Assembly: GCA_012729055.1 (NCBI GenBank)
Contig: JAAYDW010000068.1
Location: 62,001 to 126,000, forward strand
Direction of reading: 5' to 3'
DNA length: 64,000 nt
Origin: Deltaproteobacteria bacterium
GTDB lineage: Bacteria > Desulfobacterota > Syntrophia > Syntrophales > Smithellaceae
Positions 1-10,140 of this stretch are shown one piece after another (positions within the stretch are counted from its first letter, which is position 1; the number at the start of each line of letters is the position of its first letter). A program made the translations under genes and the position numbers. The notes below the pieces were generated by a model that made no database searches, was not told the DNA's origin, and saw only the letters and a list, made by a program, of their open reading frames with translations.

Positions 1-2771
1 GTGTTGGCCGACGGAATATCGAGACCGGAGCCGATGATGGTCGTGCAGACCAGCACGTCGCATTCGCGGCGGATGAATCCGGCCATGGTTTTCTCGATCT
101 CGGCGGGTTTCATCTGGCCGTGCACCACGCCCACCCGGGCGTTCGGAACCAGCCGCTGCACCAGGCGCGCGACGGAATAAATGGAGCGCACCCGGTCGTG
201 GACGAAAAAGACCTGGCCGCCCCGGTGGAGCTCCGCGTCCACGGCGGTCCGGATCGTGTCCTCGTCGAATTCCAGAACGTAGGTTTTGATCGGCCGGCGG
301 TCCTGGGGCGGCGTGTTGATGATGGACAGGTCGCGGATGCCGACCAGCGACAGGTGCAGCGTGCGCGGTATCGGCGTAGCCGAGAGCGTCAGCACGTCCA
401 CCAGCGTCCGCAGTTTTTTCAGTTTTTCCTTGTGCGTGACGCCGAAGCGCTGTTCTTCATCGATGATCACCAGGCCCAGGTTGTTGAACTCCACATCCTT
501 CGAAAGCAGCCGGTGTGTGCCGACGACGATGTCGACCCGACCCAGACGCAGATCCGCGAGCGTTTTTTTGACGTCGGCCGCGCTTTTAAAGCGGTTGAGC
601 GCTTCCACGCGGACGGGAAAGTCGGCCAGCCGTCGGGAAAACGTCGCGTAGTGCTGCTCGGCGAGAATCGTCGTGGGCGCCAGGAGCGCTGCCTGCCGGC
701 CGTCCAGAACCGCGCGGAACGCGGCCCGGAGCGCGACTTCGGTTTTGCCGAATCCCGCGTCTCCGCAGATGAGCCGGTCCATGGGCTTGGCGTCGTCCAT
801 GTCGGCGTGGATGTCTTCAATGGCGCGGGCCTGGTCGGGGGTTTCTTCAAACTCGAACGTGGCGCAGAATTCCTCGTAGAGGCGATCCGGCGGAGCGAAG
901 GCTTTGCGCTCCAGCGCCTCCCGCGCGGCGTAAATCGCCACCAGTTCCTCGGCCACGTCGCGGACGGATTTCCTGACGCGTTCCTTGACGGCGTCCCAGG
1001 ACGTTCCGCCCATCTTGTCGATTTTCGGCGGATGGCCGTCCGGTCCCAGATAGCGCTGGATTCTATCGAGCGCGTTTACCGGCAGGTAGAGCTTGTCTCC
1101 CTCCGCATATTCGATGACCATGAAGTCGTTTTCAATTTTAACGACGGATATTTTCTTGAGGCCGCGGTACCGGCCGATGCCGAAATCCCTGTGCACGACA
1201 AAGTCCCCCTCGGCCAGGTCGCCGAAGGATTTGAGAAAGTAGCCTTCGCGCTGCGGGCGGGAGCGACGGCGGACGGTTTTCCGGACAAAGAGTTCTTCTT
1301 CGCTTACAAACGCCAGCCCCAGGGCCTCCAGGCTGAAGCCGCCGGAGATTTTTCCTTCCCGCAGGAAAAGGCCGGTATCGCCGGCCCCGTCGCGGAGGGC
1401 GGACAGAAGCGGCGCATCGGCGGGAAGCAGCCGCACCGGCAGGGCGCAGCCCTCCAGCAGATGCTTCATCCGGGCCGCGTCTTCCGGCGTGGGGGAAAAA
1501 AAGAACACGGTCTGGCCGGCCGCCAGGCGGGCTTGAATTTTCTGTGCCGTATGCCTGAGCAGCGCTTCTTCCCGCACTTCACCGGTCGGCGTTTCTCCGC
1601 CCGTTGTTTCCGCCGGCGCGGCAATCGTTACAAAGGGAACTGCGCTTGCAGCGTCATCGAGCGCCAGTCCGATCAGGCGTATTTGCTGAAAGCCGGCCAG
1701 GCGCGCGGCGAGGGTTTCGCGGGACAGATACAGGTTTGCGCTCTCCAGGTAAAACCGGCCGGCGGCCCTGGCCTTGTACAGCAGTTTGTCGATGGCCGCG
1801 GCGGCGCTTTGGGCGGTCTGGTCGATCGCCAGCGGATCGCTCAAGAAAAAAAGCGCGTCGGACGGCAGATAGTCGAAAACGCAGGAAAGCGTCTCCGCGC
1901 CGGCCGGATCGTCCGCGTCCTCGTAAAACAGGGGCAGAAAAATCGGATTAACGAAGGTGGCGGACTCGCGCCGCAGGGTTTCCACGAGCCGGTTGCGCAA
2001 ATCGCGCGGCAGGTCGAGATCGTCGGCCCGGCGGCGGACGTTGCGCACGGCGCGGTTTTGCCGGACGTCGTCCACGAGAATTTCACCGGCCGGTCCGAGG
2101 ACAAAGGCGTCCACGGCCTGGCCGGAGCGCTGGGTGGCGGCATCGAAGCGGCGGATCGTTTCGATGTCGTCGCCCGCTATTTCGAGACGCAGCGGCGCTT
2201 TTTCAGTCGGAGGGAAAATGTCCAGAATATTGCCGCGCAGGCTGAATTCCCCCGGTTCCTCCACCAGCGCAACCCGGGAATAACCGCCCGCCGCCAGACG
2301 CGCGGGAAATTCCTGAAGGAGCAGCGGATCGCCGGCGGCCAGGATTTTCAGATACCGCTGAAATTCGGCAAGCGGCATGACTTTCTGCATGAGGGCCGTA
2401 AAGCTGGTGACGAAAATCCGGCGGCCCTCCACTTGGAGACGGGTCAAAGCGCTAAGCCTCGCCAGCTCCTCCTCGCGCTGCAGGGCAAACATGTCGATGG
2501 ACAGGAAATCCAGCGGCGGATAGTGCAAAACCGTGTCCGGCCCGAGAAAAAGCCCGAGGTCGCGGGCAAAAAGCTCAGCTTCCCGCGGCGTGGGGCAAAC
2601 CACCACGATCGTGCGGTCGAACTGTTCGTACACGAGCGCCGTCGCGAGCGGGCGGGCGGCGGGGGCCAGTCCCCGGACATCGACGACCGGCGTCCGGCCG
2701 CCGATCCGTTCGTAAAGTTCGCGCAGCGGCGGCGCGTCCGGGAGCCGTTTTTTATCGATGATTTTTCTCAA
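1..2771 (-). CDS. mfd: Mfd transcription-repair coupling factor (3' end outside window)
   Basis: This is the ATP-dependent DNA translocase that removes stalled RNA polymerase and recruits UvrA. The minus strand stays open from about 2771 to the window edge, so the C-terminal part is missing. Visible motifs in order are a UvrB-like N-terminal region, the RNA-polymerase interaction region ([12 protein letters not shown] near 1170-1200), Walker A ([15 protein letters not shown] near 740-780), the DEEQRFG box near 435-460, the SATPIPRTL motif near 380, and a [15 protein letters not shown] stretch near the edge. The likely start is TTG at 2771, four bases after GGAAGAG, because no ATG or GTG lies nearby in frame. 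It starts 31 bases after the nadA stop, so the two may be co-transcribed. A 916-codon frame on the opposite strand is a shadow. Confidence 0.95.
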   Translation of the reverse strand, partial: MRKIIDKKRLPDAPPLRELYERIGGRTPVVDVRGLAPAARPLATALVYEQFDRTIVVVCPTPREAELFARDLGLFLGPDTVLHYPPLDFLSIDMFALQREEELARLSALTRLQVEGRRIFVTSFTALMQKVMPLAEFQRYLKILAAGDPLLLQEFPARLAAGGYSRVALVEEPGEFSLRGNILDIFPPTEKAPLRLEIAGDDIETIRRFDAATQRSGQAVDAFVLGPAGEILVDDVRQNRAVRNVRRRADDLDLPRDLRNRLVETLRRESATFVNPIFLPLFYEDADDPAGAETLSCVFDYLPSDALFFLSDPLAIDQTAQSAAAAIDKLLYKARAAGRFYLESANLYLSRETLAARLAGFQQIRLIGLALDDAASAVPFVTIAAPAETTGGETPTGEVREEALLRHTAQKIQARLAAGQTVFFFSPTPEDAARMKHLLEGCALPVRLLPADAPLLSALRDGAGDTGLFLREGKISGGFSLEALGLAFVSEEELFVRKTVRRRSRPQREGYFLKSFGDLAEGDFVVHRDFGIGRYRGLKKISVVKIENDFMVIEYAEGDKLYLPVNALDRIQRYLGPDGHPPKIDKMGGTSWDAVKERVRKSVRDVAEELVAIYAAREALERKAFAPPDRLYEEFCATFEFEETPDQARAIEDIHADMDDAKPMDRLICGDAGFGKTEVALRAAFRAVLDGRQAALLAPTTILAEQHYATFSRRLADFPVRVEALNRFKSAADVKKTLADLRLGRVDIVVGTHRLLSKDVEFNNLGLVIIDEEQRFGVTHKEKLKKLRTLVDVLTLSATPIPRTLHLSLVGIRDLSIINTPPQDRRPIKTYVLEFDEDTIRTAVDAELHRGGQVFFVHDRVRSIYSVARLVQRLVPNARVGVVHGQMKPAEIEKTMAGFIRRECDVLVCTTIIGSGLDIPSAN

Positions 2772-2802
2772 GGAACTCTTCCAAATGTTGCATGCGGCGG
2801 GG

Positions 2803-3723
2803 TTATGACGAGGCCAGCATCCTGTCCAGCGTCTTGCGGGCGGCTTCGCTCACCTCGGGCGGCACGGTGATCACCGGCTGCATGGTCAAAAGCGATTGTT
2901 CGATGTCATCCAGCGTGATTTTCTTCATATCGGCGCACAGCAGGCCGGGCGAGGCGAGAATGAAGGTTTTGCCGGGGTTGTGTTTTTGCAGCTGTGAAAA
3001 AATGCCTTCTTCCGTTCCGATGATGATTACTCCGGCTTCCGTTTCCCGGGCAAACCGAAGGATGGCCGACGTGGAGCCGATGAAATCGGCGAGCGCCAGC
3101 ACGTCGGGCCGGCATTCCGGATGGGCGACAAAGGGCGCCCGCGGATATTCCCGCTTGCGCGCCAGGACGTCTTCGGCGGTGAGCGACTGGTGGATCGGGC
3201 AGCAGCCCTCCCAGGCGACGATGTCCCGGCCCGTGGCCGCGGCGACGTGGCGCGCCAGGTTGCCGTCGGGCAGCAGCACGACCTTCCGGGAAGAAGGCAA
3301 AGACCGGATGATGTTAAGCGCATTGGACGACGTGCAGCAGATGTCGCTTTCGGCTTTCACTTCCGCCGTGGAATTGATGTAGGTGACAAAAAGCGCGTCC
3401 GGTTCCCGCTGCCGCATTTTCCGAACCGACTCCGCCGTGGCCATGTCGGCCAGCGGGCAGCCGGCGTCCGCGCGGGGCAAAAGAACGGTTTTTTGCGGCG
3501 AGAGCATGGCCGCGCTTTGCGCCATGAAGTGCACGCCGGCGAAAACGATGACCGCCGCCTCAGCGCGCGCCGCCGCCTGCGCGAGCGCCAGTGAATCGCC
3601 CAGCACGTCGGCGATTTCCTGAATTTCCGGCCGGACGTAGTAGTGGGCCAGCAAAATGGCGTTCTTCCGGGTCAGAAGCGCGCGGATTTTTTCCTGTTGG
3701 GGCGTCATGAATACATCCTTCAT
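2803..3723 (-). CDS. nadA: Quinolinate synthase NadA
   Basis: NadA condenses iminoaspartate with dihydroxyacetone phosphate to quinolinate in NAD biosynthesis and uses an oxygen-sensitive 4Fe-4S cluster. The 306-residue length suits the short class of the family. Cluster-cysteine regions expected for NadA are visible: SDICCTSSNA mid-protein, WEGCCPIHQ about 60 residues later, and LLCADMKK near the C-terminus. The N-terminal AHYYVRPEIQEIADVLGDS segment is typical. Two starts are possible: the first ATG (3723, preceded by GAAGGA) or MTPQQ fifteen bases downstream. No nadB or nadC lies in the window. The gene precedes mfd on the same strand. Confidence 0.95.
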   Translation of the reverse strand: MKDVFMTPQQEKIRALLTRKNAILLAHYYVRPEIQEIADVLGDSLALAQAAARAEAAVIVFAGVHFMAQSAAMLSPQKTVLLPRADAGCPLADMATAESVRKMRQREPDALFVTYINSTAEVKAESDICCTSSNALNIIRSLPSSRKVVLLPDGNLARHVAAATGRDIVAWEGCCPIHQSLTAEDVLARKREYPRAPFVAHPECRPDVLALADFIGSTSAILRFARETEAGVIIIGTEEGIFSQLQKHNPGKTFILASPGLLCADMKKITLDDIEQSLLTMQPVITVPPEVSEAARKTLDRMLASS

Positions 3724-3770
3724 TTTTCCTTCTTTTCCCTAGCGCAAATACCCGGAGACTTCAAGGGGAA

Positions 3771-3795
3771 CCTTGCACCTTGCACCTTGTACCTT
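3771..3795. repeat. Short heptamer tandem repeat between nadA and moeA
   Basis: Three imperfect copies of CCTTGCA (third copy CCTTGTA) followed by CCTTTC lie in the 123-base divergent gap between nadA and moeA. The array is short and no function is evident. It could affect promoter spacing for either gene. Confidence 0.5.
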
Positions 3796-3846
3796 TCTTT
3801 CGTCTTTGATAAGGTGCGTCCAGTTTGAAAGAATGGAGAACACAAC

Positions 3847-5064
3847 ATGATATCAGTAGAGGAAGCTTTTGCGACCATCCTCGGCTCCTGCCGGACGCTG
3901 GGACTGGAGAAAGTCGATATTCTGGAAGCCTGCGGCCGCGTGATCGGCGAAGACGTTTTCGCGCCGCGCGATATTCCCTTTGCCGCGAATTCCGCCATGG
4001 ACGGCTACGCCGTCCGGTCGGCCGACACGCGGGGCGCTCACGCGCTCGGTCCGGTGGAGCTCCGGGTGATTGAAACCATCGCCGCGGGAAATCTGCCCCA
4101 AAAAACCGTCAAGGCCGGCCATGCCGCGCGGATCATGACGGGCGCGGTGCTGCCCCGCGGAGCGGACGCGGTGGTCCGCCGGGAGGACACGGATGAAAAG
4201 GGCCGCACCGTCCTGATTAAAGTCGCCGCACCCGAGGGGCTGGATATCCGTTTCCCCGGCGAAGACGTGCGAAAAGGCGAGCGGGTCATCGCGGCAGGAG
4301 AGGTTTTGCGCCCCGGCCACATCGGCATGCTGGCCGCGCTGGGCCGGGCGTTTGTGCCCGTCTACAGCCGGCCGCGGGTGGCCATCCTGTCCACCGGCGA
4401 CGAACTGGTGGACATCGAAACGGAGCCGGCACCGGGCAAAATCGTCAACTCCAACAGCTATTCGCTGGCCGCGCAGGTGTCGGCCTGCGGCGGTCTGCCG
4501 CAGGTGTCGGCGATCGTCCGGGACAAAAAGGAAGAACTGGCCGGCGCTTTTACGACCGCGCGGCGCGCCGACGTCATTTTATCGTCCGGCGGCGTTTCGA
4601 TGGGCGATTACGATTTCGTGAAAGACGTGATGGGCGATCTCGGCAACGCCATGCATTTCTGGCAGGTGGCGATGCGTCCGGGCAAGCCGCTGGCCTTCGG
4701 TTCCATCGACGGCACGCCGCTGTTCGGTTTGCCCGGCAATCCCGTCTCCGTGATGGTGTCGTTCGAGCAGTTCGTCCGCCCCTACCTGTTAAAGATGCAG
4801 GGACATTCCCGCATTCTGCGCCCGACGCTTACGGCGGTGTGCGCCCAGGACATCAAAAAGGGCAAGGGCGTGAAGAACTTCCTGCGCGCCGTGGTGGAAA
4901 AGGAAAAAGACGGCTATGTCGCGCGCCTCACCGGCGAGCAGGGGTCCGGTATCCTCAAGTCTATGGTGACCGCGAACGCTTTCATTGTCCTGGATGAAGG
5001 CATCACCCAGGTGAAAAAAGGCGAGAACGTCACCGTGCAGCTTCTGGATGCAACAAGCTTCTGA
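3847..5064 (+). CDS. moeA: Molybdopterin molybdenumtransferase MoeA
   Basis: MoeA inserts molybdate (or tungstate) into adenylylated molybdopterin, the last step of molybdenum cofactor synthesis in the cytoplasm. The 405-residue protein shows the full family layout: the N-terminal MDGYAVRSAD segment, IMTGAVLPRGADAVV, the MoCF-type nucleotide-binding region with SSGGVSMGDYDFVKD, FGLPGNPVSVMVSFEQF, and a C-terminal beta domain. The start is the ATG after a TGGAGA site. It stands alone, divergent from nadA, with no other cofactor gene near. Some anaerobes use MoeA paralogues for tungsten, and sequence alone does not settle the metal. Confidence 0.95.
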   Translation: MISVEEAFATILGSCRTLGLEKVDILEACGRVIGEDVFAPRDIPFAANSAMDGYAVRSADTRGAHALGPVELRVIETIAAGNLPQKTVKAGHAARIMTGAVLPRGADAVVRREDTDEKGRTVLIKVAAPEGLDIRFPGEDVRKGERVIAAGEVLRPGHIGMLAALGRAFVPVYSRPRVAILSTGDELVDIETEPAPGKIVNSNSYSLAAQVSACGGLPQVSAIVRDKKEELAGAFTTARRADVILSSGGVSMGDYDFVKDVMGDLGNAMHFWQVAMRPGKPLAFGSIDGTPLFGLPGNPVSVMVSFEQFVRPYLLKMQGHSRILRPTLTAVCAQDIKKGKGVKNFLRAVVEKEKDGYVARLTGEQGSGILKSMVTANAFIVLDEGITQVKKGENVTVQLLDATSF

Positions 5065-5213
5065 AAGAACCTTCTCCATCCGCATGTTTCGTTGTCCGGG
5101 AGGGATCCGCCCGTTCCGCCGGCCGGTGTTTTGCCGGGTTTCTTGCATGTTGCTCCGATCCGGATTTGATGTTATGGGGTGTCTACTAAAAACTTTGTTG
5201 TGAAAGGATCAGT

Positions 5214-5948
5214 ATGCGTAAATTAATCGTGGTGGTTGCTGTCTTGCTTTTGGCCCTGCCCGTCTTGGCGGCCCCTCCGGCGACGGATCATCAGAAAACG
5301 CTGTATGCCATGGGGGTTCTTCTGGCCAGGCAGCTTGCAGTTTTTGAACTTTCTGCCGAAGAGTATGAATTCGTCAAGGAAGGCATCGCGGATATAGCTG
5401 CGGGCAAAAAACCGGTTGCAGAGCCGGAAGCCTTTGGAACGAATATCAACGCCCTGGCTCAGGAACGGATGAAGATCGCCGCCCAGAAGCAGAAGGAACT
5501 GTCCAAACCTTACCTGGAAAAGGCGGCGGCCGAACAAGGAGCCCAAAAGACCGCGAGCGGACTCATCTATCAGGAAATGCGCCCGGGAACGGGCGCCTCG
5601 CCCAAAGTGTCCGATACGGTCAAGGTGCACTATGTGGGGACGCTGATCGACGGCAAGGAATTTGACAGTTCCGTCCGGCGCGGCGAGCCGGTCGAATTTC
5701 CCCTGGGGCAGGTCATTCCCTGCTGGGTGGAAGGCGTCGGCATGATGAAGGTCGGCGGCAAGGCCAAACTCGTCTGCCCCGCGGAGCTGGCTTACGGCGA
5801 TCAGGGCAGCCCGCCCGTGATTCCCGGCGGCGCGACTCTGGCGTTTGAAGTGGAGCTGCTGGAGATCAAGGCGCCGCCGGCGCCCGCTCCCCAGGTTGCC
5901 CCCGCGCCCAAAAAGCCGGCGTCGACCAAGAAAAGTCCGAAGAAATAA
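5214..5948 (+). CDS. Exported FKBP-type peptidyl-prolyl isomerase (copy 1)
   Basis: This 244-residue protein begins with a clear signal peptide (hydrophobic core ending LPVLAA) and has an FkpA-like helical N-terminal domain of about 100 residues. A complete FKBP domain follows at about residues 115-220 (VKVHYVGTLIDGKEFDSS, then PVIPGGATLAFEVELLEI). A proline/lysine-rich tail closes the protein. It should act as a periplasmic folding chaperone and prolyl isomerase. A near-copy follows directly downstream, and the two genes share long stretches of near-identical codons. The ATG follows AAAGGATC. An intrinsic terminator follows the gene. Confidence 0.92.
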   Translation: MRKLIVVVAVLLLALPVLAAPPATDHQKTLYAMGVLLARQLAVFELSAEEYEFVKEGIADIAAGKKPVAEPEAFGTNINALAQERMKIAAQKQKELSKPYLEKAAAEQGAQKTASGLIYQEMRPGTGASPKVSDTVKVHYVGTLIDGKEFDSSVRRGEPVEFPLGQVIPCWVEGVGMMKVGGKAKLVCPAELAYGDQGSPPVIPGGATLAFEVELLEIKAPPAPAPQVAPAPKKPASTKKSPKK

Positions 5949-5972
5949 GCCGCCGGGCATTTTGCGGCTAAG

Positions 5973-6008
5973 AAAAAAAGGGGCGGCCGTCAACCGCCCC
6001 TTTTTTTT
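5973..6008 (+). terminator. Rho-independent terminator after FKBP copy 1
   Basis: GGGGCGG (5980-5986), a seven-base loop, and CCGCCCC (5994-6000) are followed by eight T. Seven A on the left extend the stem, so it could work in both directions. Confidence 0.9.
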
Positions 6009-6099
6009 GAGGCGGCGGAGTTTCGTCCAAGAATTGTTTGAATCTGGCCGGATATTCGTGTAAAGAGGGCTCACAACTATTTCCCAGGAAAGGATGGTT

Positions 6100-6822
6100 A
6101 TGCGTAAAATACTCTTGGTCGTTTTGATCGCCTTAATCGCTGTTTGGGGCTGTTCTCCGGAACCGCCGAAGACGGAAGAACAAAAGGCTTTCTATGCGCT
6201 GGGCGCGCAGCTTCAAAAACAGATATCCATTCTGGATCTCACAGCCGAAGAATTGAAATACGTGCAGATGGGCATGGCGGACGCGGCCGCCGGCAAGAAA
6301 CTGGCCGCCGAGCCGGAGACTCATATGCAGAAACTCGGCGAAATGGCCCAGGTCCGCATCGCGAAAGCGACGGAAAACAGTAAAGCCGCCGGCAAGGCGT
6401 ATGCGGAGAAAGCCGCCGCCGAACCGGGCGCGAAGAAAACCGCCTCCGGTCTGGTGTACAAGGAAATCAAGGCGGGCACGGGCGCCCAGCCCAAACCCAC
6501 GGACACCGTCAAAGTGCACTACGTGGGGACGCTGATTGACGGAAAGGAATTCGACAGTTCCGTCAAGCGCGGCCAGCCTGTTGATCTGCCCCTGTCCCAG
6601 GTCTTTCCCTGCTGGGCGGAAGGCGTCGGTATGATGAAAGTCGGCGGCAAATCGAAGCTCGTCTGTCCTTCGGATACCGCTTACGGCGACCGGGGACGTC
6701 CGCCCGTGATTCCCGGCGGTTCGACGCTCGTCTTCGAAGTGGAGCTCCTGGAGCTCAATCCGCAGGCTGCGCCTCCGGCGTCCGCTGCAAAGCCGGACGC
6801 GAAGCCCGCCGCGAAAAAATAG
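6100..6822 (+). CDS. FKBP-type peptidyl-prolyl isomerase lipoprotein (copy 2)
   Basis: This is a tandem paralogue of the preceding gene, with the same helical N-terminal domain and FKBP fold. The N-terminus (MRKILLVV then AVWGC) ends in a cysteine that may be lipidated, so this copy may be anchored in a membrane while copy 1 is soluble. ATG at 6100 is preferred over ATG at 6094. It sits six bases after AGGAAAGG and matches the MRK start of copy 1. The FKBP domain (about residues 110-215) retains the aromatic and FDSS residues of an active domain. The tail is Ala/Pro/Lys-rich. Confidence 0.9.
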   Translation: MRKILLVVLIALIAVWGCSPEPPKTEEQKAFYALGAQLQKQISILDLTAEELKYVQMGMADAAAGKKLAAEPETHMQKLGEMAQVRIAKATENSKAAGKAYAEKAAAEPGAKKTASGLVYKEIKAGTGAQPKPTDTVKVHYVGTLIDGKEFDSSVKRGQPVDLPLSQVFPCWAEGVGMMKVGGKSKLVCPSDTAYGDRGRPPVIPGGSTLVFEVELLELNPQAAPPASAAKPDAKPAAKK

Positions 6823-6855
6823 TTTTGCAAGGGCGTCAGCAGCTGTCTTTTTTCC

Positions 6856-6884
6856 GGGAGAACGGGAGTGGCTCCCGTTCTCCC
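6856..6884 (+). terminator. Strong hairpin after FKBP copy 2
   Basis: A perfect 13-bp stem (GGGAGAACGGGAG with CTCCCGTTCTCCC) closes a three-base loop. The following T tract is short (CTTTT at 6891-6895), so this is a probable but not textbook terminator. Confidence 0.65.
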
Positions 6885-6997
6885 GTCCGTCTTTTGGATA
6901 AACCCCCTGCCGGAAAAGCCGCCTGTCTGTCTTTTGCGGCTTGTCCGTGGCTTGCCGGGTATTTCCGGACCGGATCAGCGCACCAGGAGAGTTGAAT

Positions 6998-8368
6998 TTG
7001 ACATATTGGGATAAGTGGCTGGATGTGCCGGCCGCCGGGCTTCTTTTTAAAATTCTGAAAATCAGGCAAAAGCTCCGGCAGATACAAGACGCCATCGGTA
7101 TGGATGAAGCCCGGCTCGGGGAGTACCGGCTGGCGCAGTTGAAAAGCGTGATGGCGCACGCCTGGTCCCAGATTCCTCTGTACCGGGAGAAATGGCGGGC
7201 CGCCGGCCTTCGTCCTGAGGACGTCCAGTCGCTGGATGATCTGGCGAAGTTTCCGATCCTCTCCAAGGAAGAGCTGCGCAATGCGCCGCCGGCGGCGACG
7301 GGATTGTCCCGGGACAGACATTACGTGTTTAAAACAACCGGCTCCAGCGGCTCTCCGATCAGCATCGCCTATGACCGCGACAAGGGATTTTATGAAATCG
7401 CGCTGATCTCGACATTTTCCATCAATCTCCATTTTCAGCTGCGCCTGAAAAAAGGCATGAGCATCCTGGTGCTCGACGATGAGGCCATGGAGATCCTGCC
7501 GGCGATCGAGTTCCCCCGGTTTAAGAAATTTCTGTTCGACGCGCTCGAACCGGTGGAAAACCAGATCGCGCACATCAACCGGGTGCGCCCGGATTATCTG
7601 GTCACCTATCCGAGCGTGCTGAAAAACATCGCGCTTAGAGTACAGGCCGACCAAATCAAAATCCACCAGCCGGCGCTGTTAATGACGACGGGAGAAAGCC
7701 ACGACGATCATACGCGCAAAATTATCGGCCAAACTTTTGCGGGCGAACTGATCGACGGTTACGCGGCCACGGAAACCGGTGTGATCGCGGTGGAGTGCCC
7801 GCGGCACAACGGACTGCATGTTCTGGATTACCGGGCGATTATCGAGATTGTCGATGACGAAGGGCGTCCGGTGCCGCCGGGGCAGTCGGGCAACGTGGTG
7901 GCGACCGACCTCGTCAACAGGGCTTTTCCGCTCATCCGGTATTCGGGCATGGGCGACATCGCCGGCTACCGGCCCGGCCGCTGTACCTGCGGCTTACGGG
8001 CGCTGCCGCTCCTCGACAGAATCGAGGGGCGCAAAATCGATTCCATTCTCCTGCCGGACAACAGGATCGTCCACCCTTACCGGTTGACCCTGCTCGTGCA
8101 GGATCTTCCCGGTGTGCAGAAATTTCAGATCCGCCAGGAGACGCAAGATGAAATTCTCGTTCTCATCGTGAGAGATCCGGCCGGCGCCCGGGAGGCGTCG
8201 TCCGCCGAAGATCTGCCGCCGTACCGCGAACTGAAAAAGCGCCTGCAGGATGTTCTGGGCGGCGGCATGACCGTCCGCCTGCGGTTTGTCGACGACATCC
8301 CCCGCAGTGAAAATTCGCACAAATACCAGACTGTCGTTTCCCTCGTCCATCCCCCGGGGCGCTCCTGA
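6998..8368 (+). CDS. PaaK/CapK-family acyl- or aryl-CoA ligase (AMP-forming)
   Basis: About 456 residues of the phenylacetate-CoA ligase type, which adenylates a carboxylate and transfers it to CoA. The phosphate-binding loop TTGSSGSP, the A5-type motif DGYAATETG, the GMGDIAGY segment and a C-terminal GRKIDSILLPDN hinge are visible. A cysteine pair (GRCTCGLRALP) before the hinge is usual for this family. The start is taken as TTG at 6998, six bases after AGGAGAG. An in-frame ATG at 6941 has no good ribosome site. The substrate cannot be read from sequence. The adjacent ADP-forming synthetase subunit suggests organic-acid activation. Confidence 0.85.
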   Translation: MTYWDKWLDVPAAGLLFKILKIRQKLRQIQDAIGMDEARLGEYRLAQLKSVMAHAWSQIPLYREKWRAAGLRPEDVQSLDDLAKFPILSKEELRNAPPAATGLSRDRHYVFKTTGSSGSPISIAYDRDKGFYEIALISTFSINLHFQLRLKKGMSILVLDDEAMEILPAIEFPRFKKFLFDALEPVENQIAHINRVRPDYLVTYPSVLKNIALRVQADQIKIHQPALLMTTGESHDDHTRKIIGQTFAGELIDGYAATETGVIAVECPRHNGLHVLDYRAIIEIVDDEGRPVPPGQSGNVVATDLVNRAFPLIRYSGMGDIAGYRPGRCTCGLRALPLLDRIEGRKIDSILLPDNRIVHPYRLTLLVQDLPGVQKFQIRQETQDEILVLIVRDPAGAREASSAEDLPPYRELKKRLQDVLGGGMTVRLRFVDDIPRSENSHKYQTVVSLVHPPGRS

Positions 8369-8584
8369 AAGAAAATGACCGCTTCTTTTCCGTCAGCGGA
8401 ACCTGCGGATAAATTCTTTTCCCTCCGTGTCCCGCGCGCCTAAAAACATCGGTCCTCCCTTCTTGAATTCCCGGCCGTAATCTGGTAACGGCTACGGCAA
8501 CGTTTCCAGCGGAAAGAAATAGCCCGCGTGCTTTTGCCTTTCCGACCATTGTTCCGACCACTTCACGAGCATGAGGGAAGAAAA

Positions 8585-10054
8585 ATGATTCGATCGATTG
8601 AAGAAAGTCCGCTGTATCCCATTATCAATCCCCGGAGCATCGCTTTTTTCGGCGCGTCCAATAATTTTCTGCGCATGGGGTCCATGATGCTGTCCTCCGT
8701 GCAGGCGCTGGGCTACGAGGGAAAAATCTATCCCGTTCACACGAAAGAAAAAGAAGTGCGCGGCCTTCCGGCTTATGCAAGCGTGCTGGATCTGCCCGAG
8801 GTGCCCGATCTGGCGATCATCGTTTTGCCCACGGACATTGTCTGCCAAACGCTTGAGGACTGCGGCAAAAAGGGCATCCGCCATGCCATCGTCGTTTCCG
8901 GGGGATTCCGCGAGGCAGGGGCGGAAGGCGTCGAGCGGCAAAAAAAACTGGCGGCCGTCGCCTGCCGCTACGGCATCCGGTTTCTGGGACCGAACTGTCT
9001 GGGCATCGCCAATCCTTATCTCAAACTCAATCCGACAACGATCACGGCGGAAGGGGAGCCCGGATTTGTGGGGCTGGCCTCCCAGTCCGGCAGTTTTATC
9101 ACCCAGATGTTCAATTATCTGCACCGTCAGGGAATGGGATTCAGCGCGGCCGTCAGCGTGGGAAACGAGGCCAATATTGACCTTGTGGACTGCCTGGAAT
9201 ATCTGGGCGCCTGCCCGCGCACCAAAGTGATTACGCTGTACGTCGAGGGCATCACCCGGGGCAAGGCATTTATGGAAGCGGCCCGGGCCATCACGCCCCG
9301 CAAGCCCATCGTGGCCCTTTACGTGGGCGGATCCGAAGCGGGGCGGAAGGCGGGGCTTTCCCACACGGGGTCGCTTTCCGGACCGAACGAAATCTACGAC
9401 GGCATTTTCCGGCAGTGCGGCATTCTCCGGGCGCAGACGCTTGCGGAAATGTTCGACTATGCGCTTGCGCTGGGCACGCTGCCCAAACCGGCGGGCAACC
9501 GCGTTGTCATCCAGACGCATTCCGGCGGTCCGGGCGCCACGGCGGCCGACGCCTGCGGGCGCGCGGGTTTGACGCTGCCTTCGCTTTCGGCCGAAACCGT
9601 GGAGAAACTCAAACCCATGATCCCCAAAACGGCCAGTACGGCCAATCCCCTGGATCTTACCTACAGCCTCAATTCATCGGAAAATTTTTACAACATTCCC
9701 GATATCCTGCTTGGAGAAAAAAACGCGGACGTTCTTTTGGCGTACATCCTGTCACCCGGCATCTTCGTCGACCGCGTTTTGAAGGAAATGGGCGTTCCCG
9801 AAGAGACGATTCCCGCCGAGCGGGAAAGACTGCTGGCGCAGCATGCGGCTGAGTTTGCGAGCCTCAGGGAACTCCATCCCGACAAGCCGGTTGTCGGCTT
9901 CACCTACCGGAGCCTTCAGGAAAAGATGGTCCGCAGCCTGCTCGACCGGGGCGTTCCCGTTTTTCCGGATCCCGAGCGGGCCGCGCGGGCCATTGCGGCG
10001 TTGCTCCAGTACCACCGGGGGCGCGACAAAGCGGCCGCCGACAAGCGCAGGTGA
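8585..10054 (+). CDS. ADP-forming acyl-CoA synthetase alpha-type subunit (no ATP-grasp domain)
   Basis: About 489 residues carrying a CoA-binding Rossmann domain (IAFFGASNNFLRMGSMM near the N-terminus) and succinyl-CoA-ligase-like domains. The probable phosphohistidine motif is GLSHTGSLSG. Acyl-CoA synthetases of this superfamily convert acyl-CoA, ADP and phosphate to acid, CoA and ATP, or run the reverse. The ATP-grasp (beta) domain is absent here and no beta gene is adjacent, so activity would need a partner elsewhere. ATG at 8585 follows GGGAAG. An upstream in-frame ATG at 8528 lacks a site. A second protein of this type is encoded at 47680. Confidence 0.85.
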   Translation: MIRSIEESPLYPIINPRSIAFFGASNNFLRMGSMMLSSVQALGYEGKIYPVHTKEKEVRGLPAYASVLDLPEVPDLAIIVLPTDIVCQTLEDCGKKGIRHAIVVSGGFREAGAEGVERQKKLAAVACRYGIRFLGPNCLGIANPYLKLNPTTITAEGEPGFVGLASQSGSFITQMFNYLHRQGMGFSAAVSVGNEANIDLVDCLEYLGACPRTKVITLYVEGITRGKAFMEAARAITPRKPIVALYVGGSEAGRKAGLSHTGSLSGPNEIYDGIFRQCGILRAQTLAEMFDYALALGTLPKPAGNRVVIQTHSGGPGATAADACGRAGLTLPSLSAETVEKLKPMIPKTASTANPLDLTYSLNSSENFYNIPDILLGEKNADVLLAYILSPGIFVDRVLKEMGVPEETIPAERERLLAQHAAEFASLRELHPDKPVVGFTYRSLQEKMVRSLLDRGVPVFPDPERAARAIAALLQYHRGRDKAAADKRR

Positions 10055-10140
10055 TCGGAAACCGACTGTTTTGCGGCAAGCAAACCAGTTGACTTACCCG
10101 CTTTAAATTTTTATACTTTTAAACAGGTGGATTGAAAAGT

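Noticed and set aside
120-2870. 916-codon plus-strand frame over mfd
   Set aside because: The minus strand encodes Mfd with all its motifs across the same region. The plus frame is a GC-rich shadow without family resemblance.
3771-3795. Heptamer array considered as a CRISPR remnant
   Set aside because: Units are only seven bases with no spacers, and the array has three copies.
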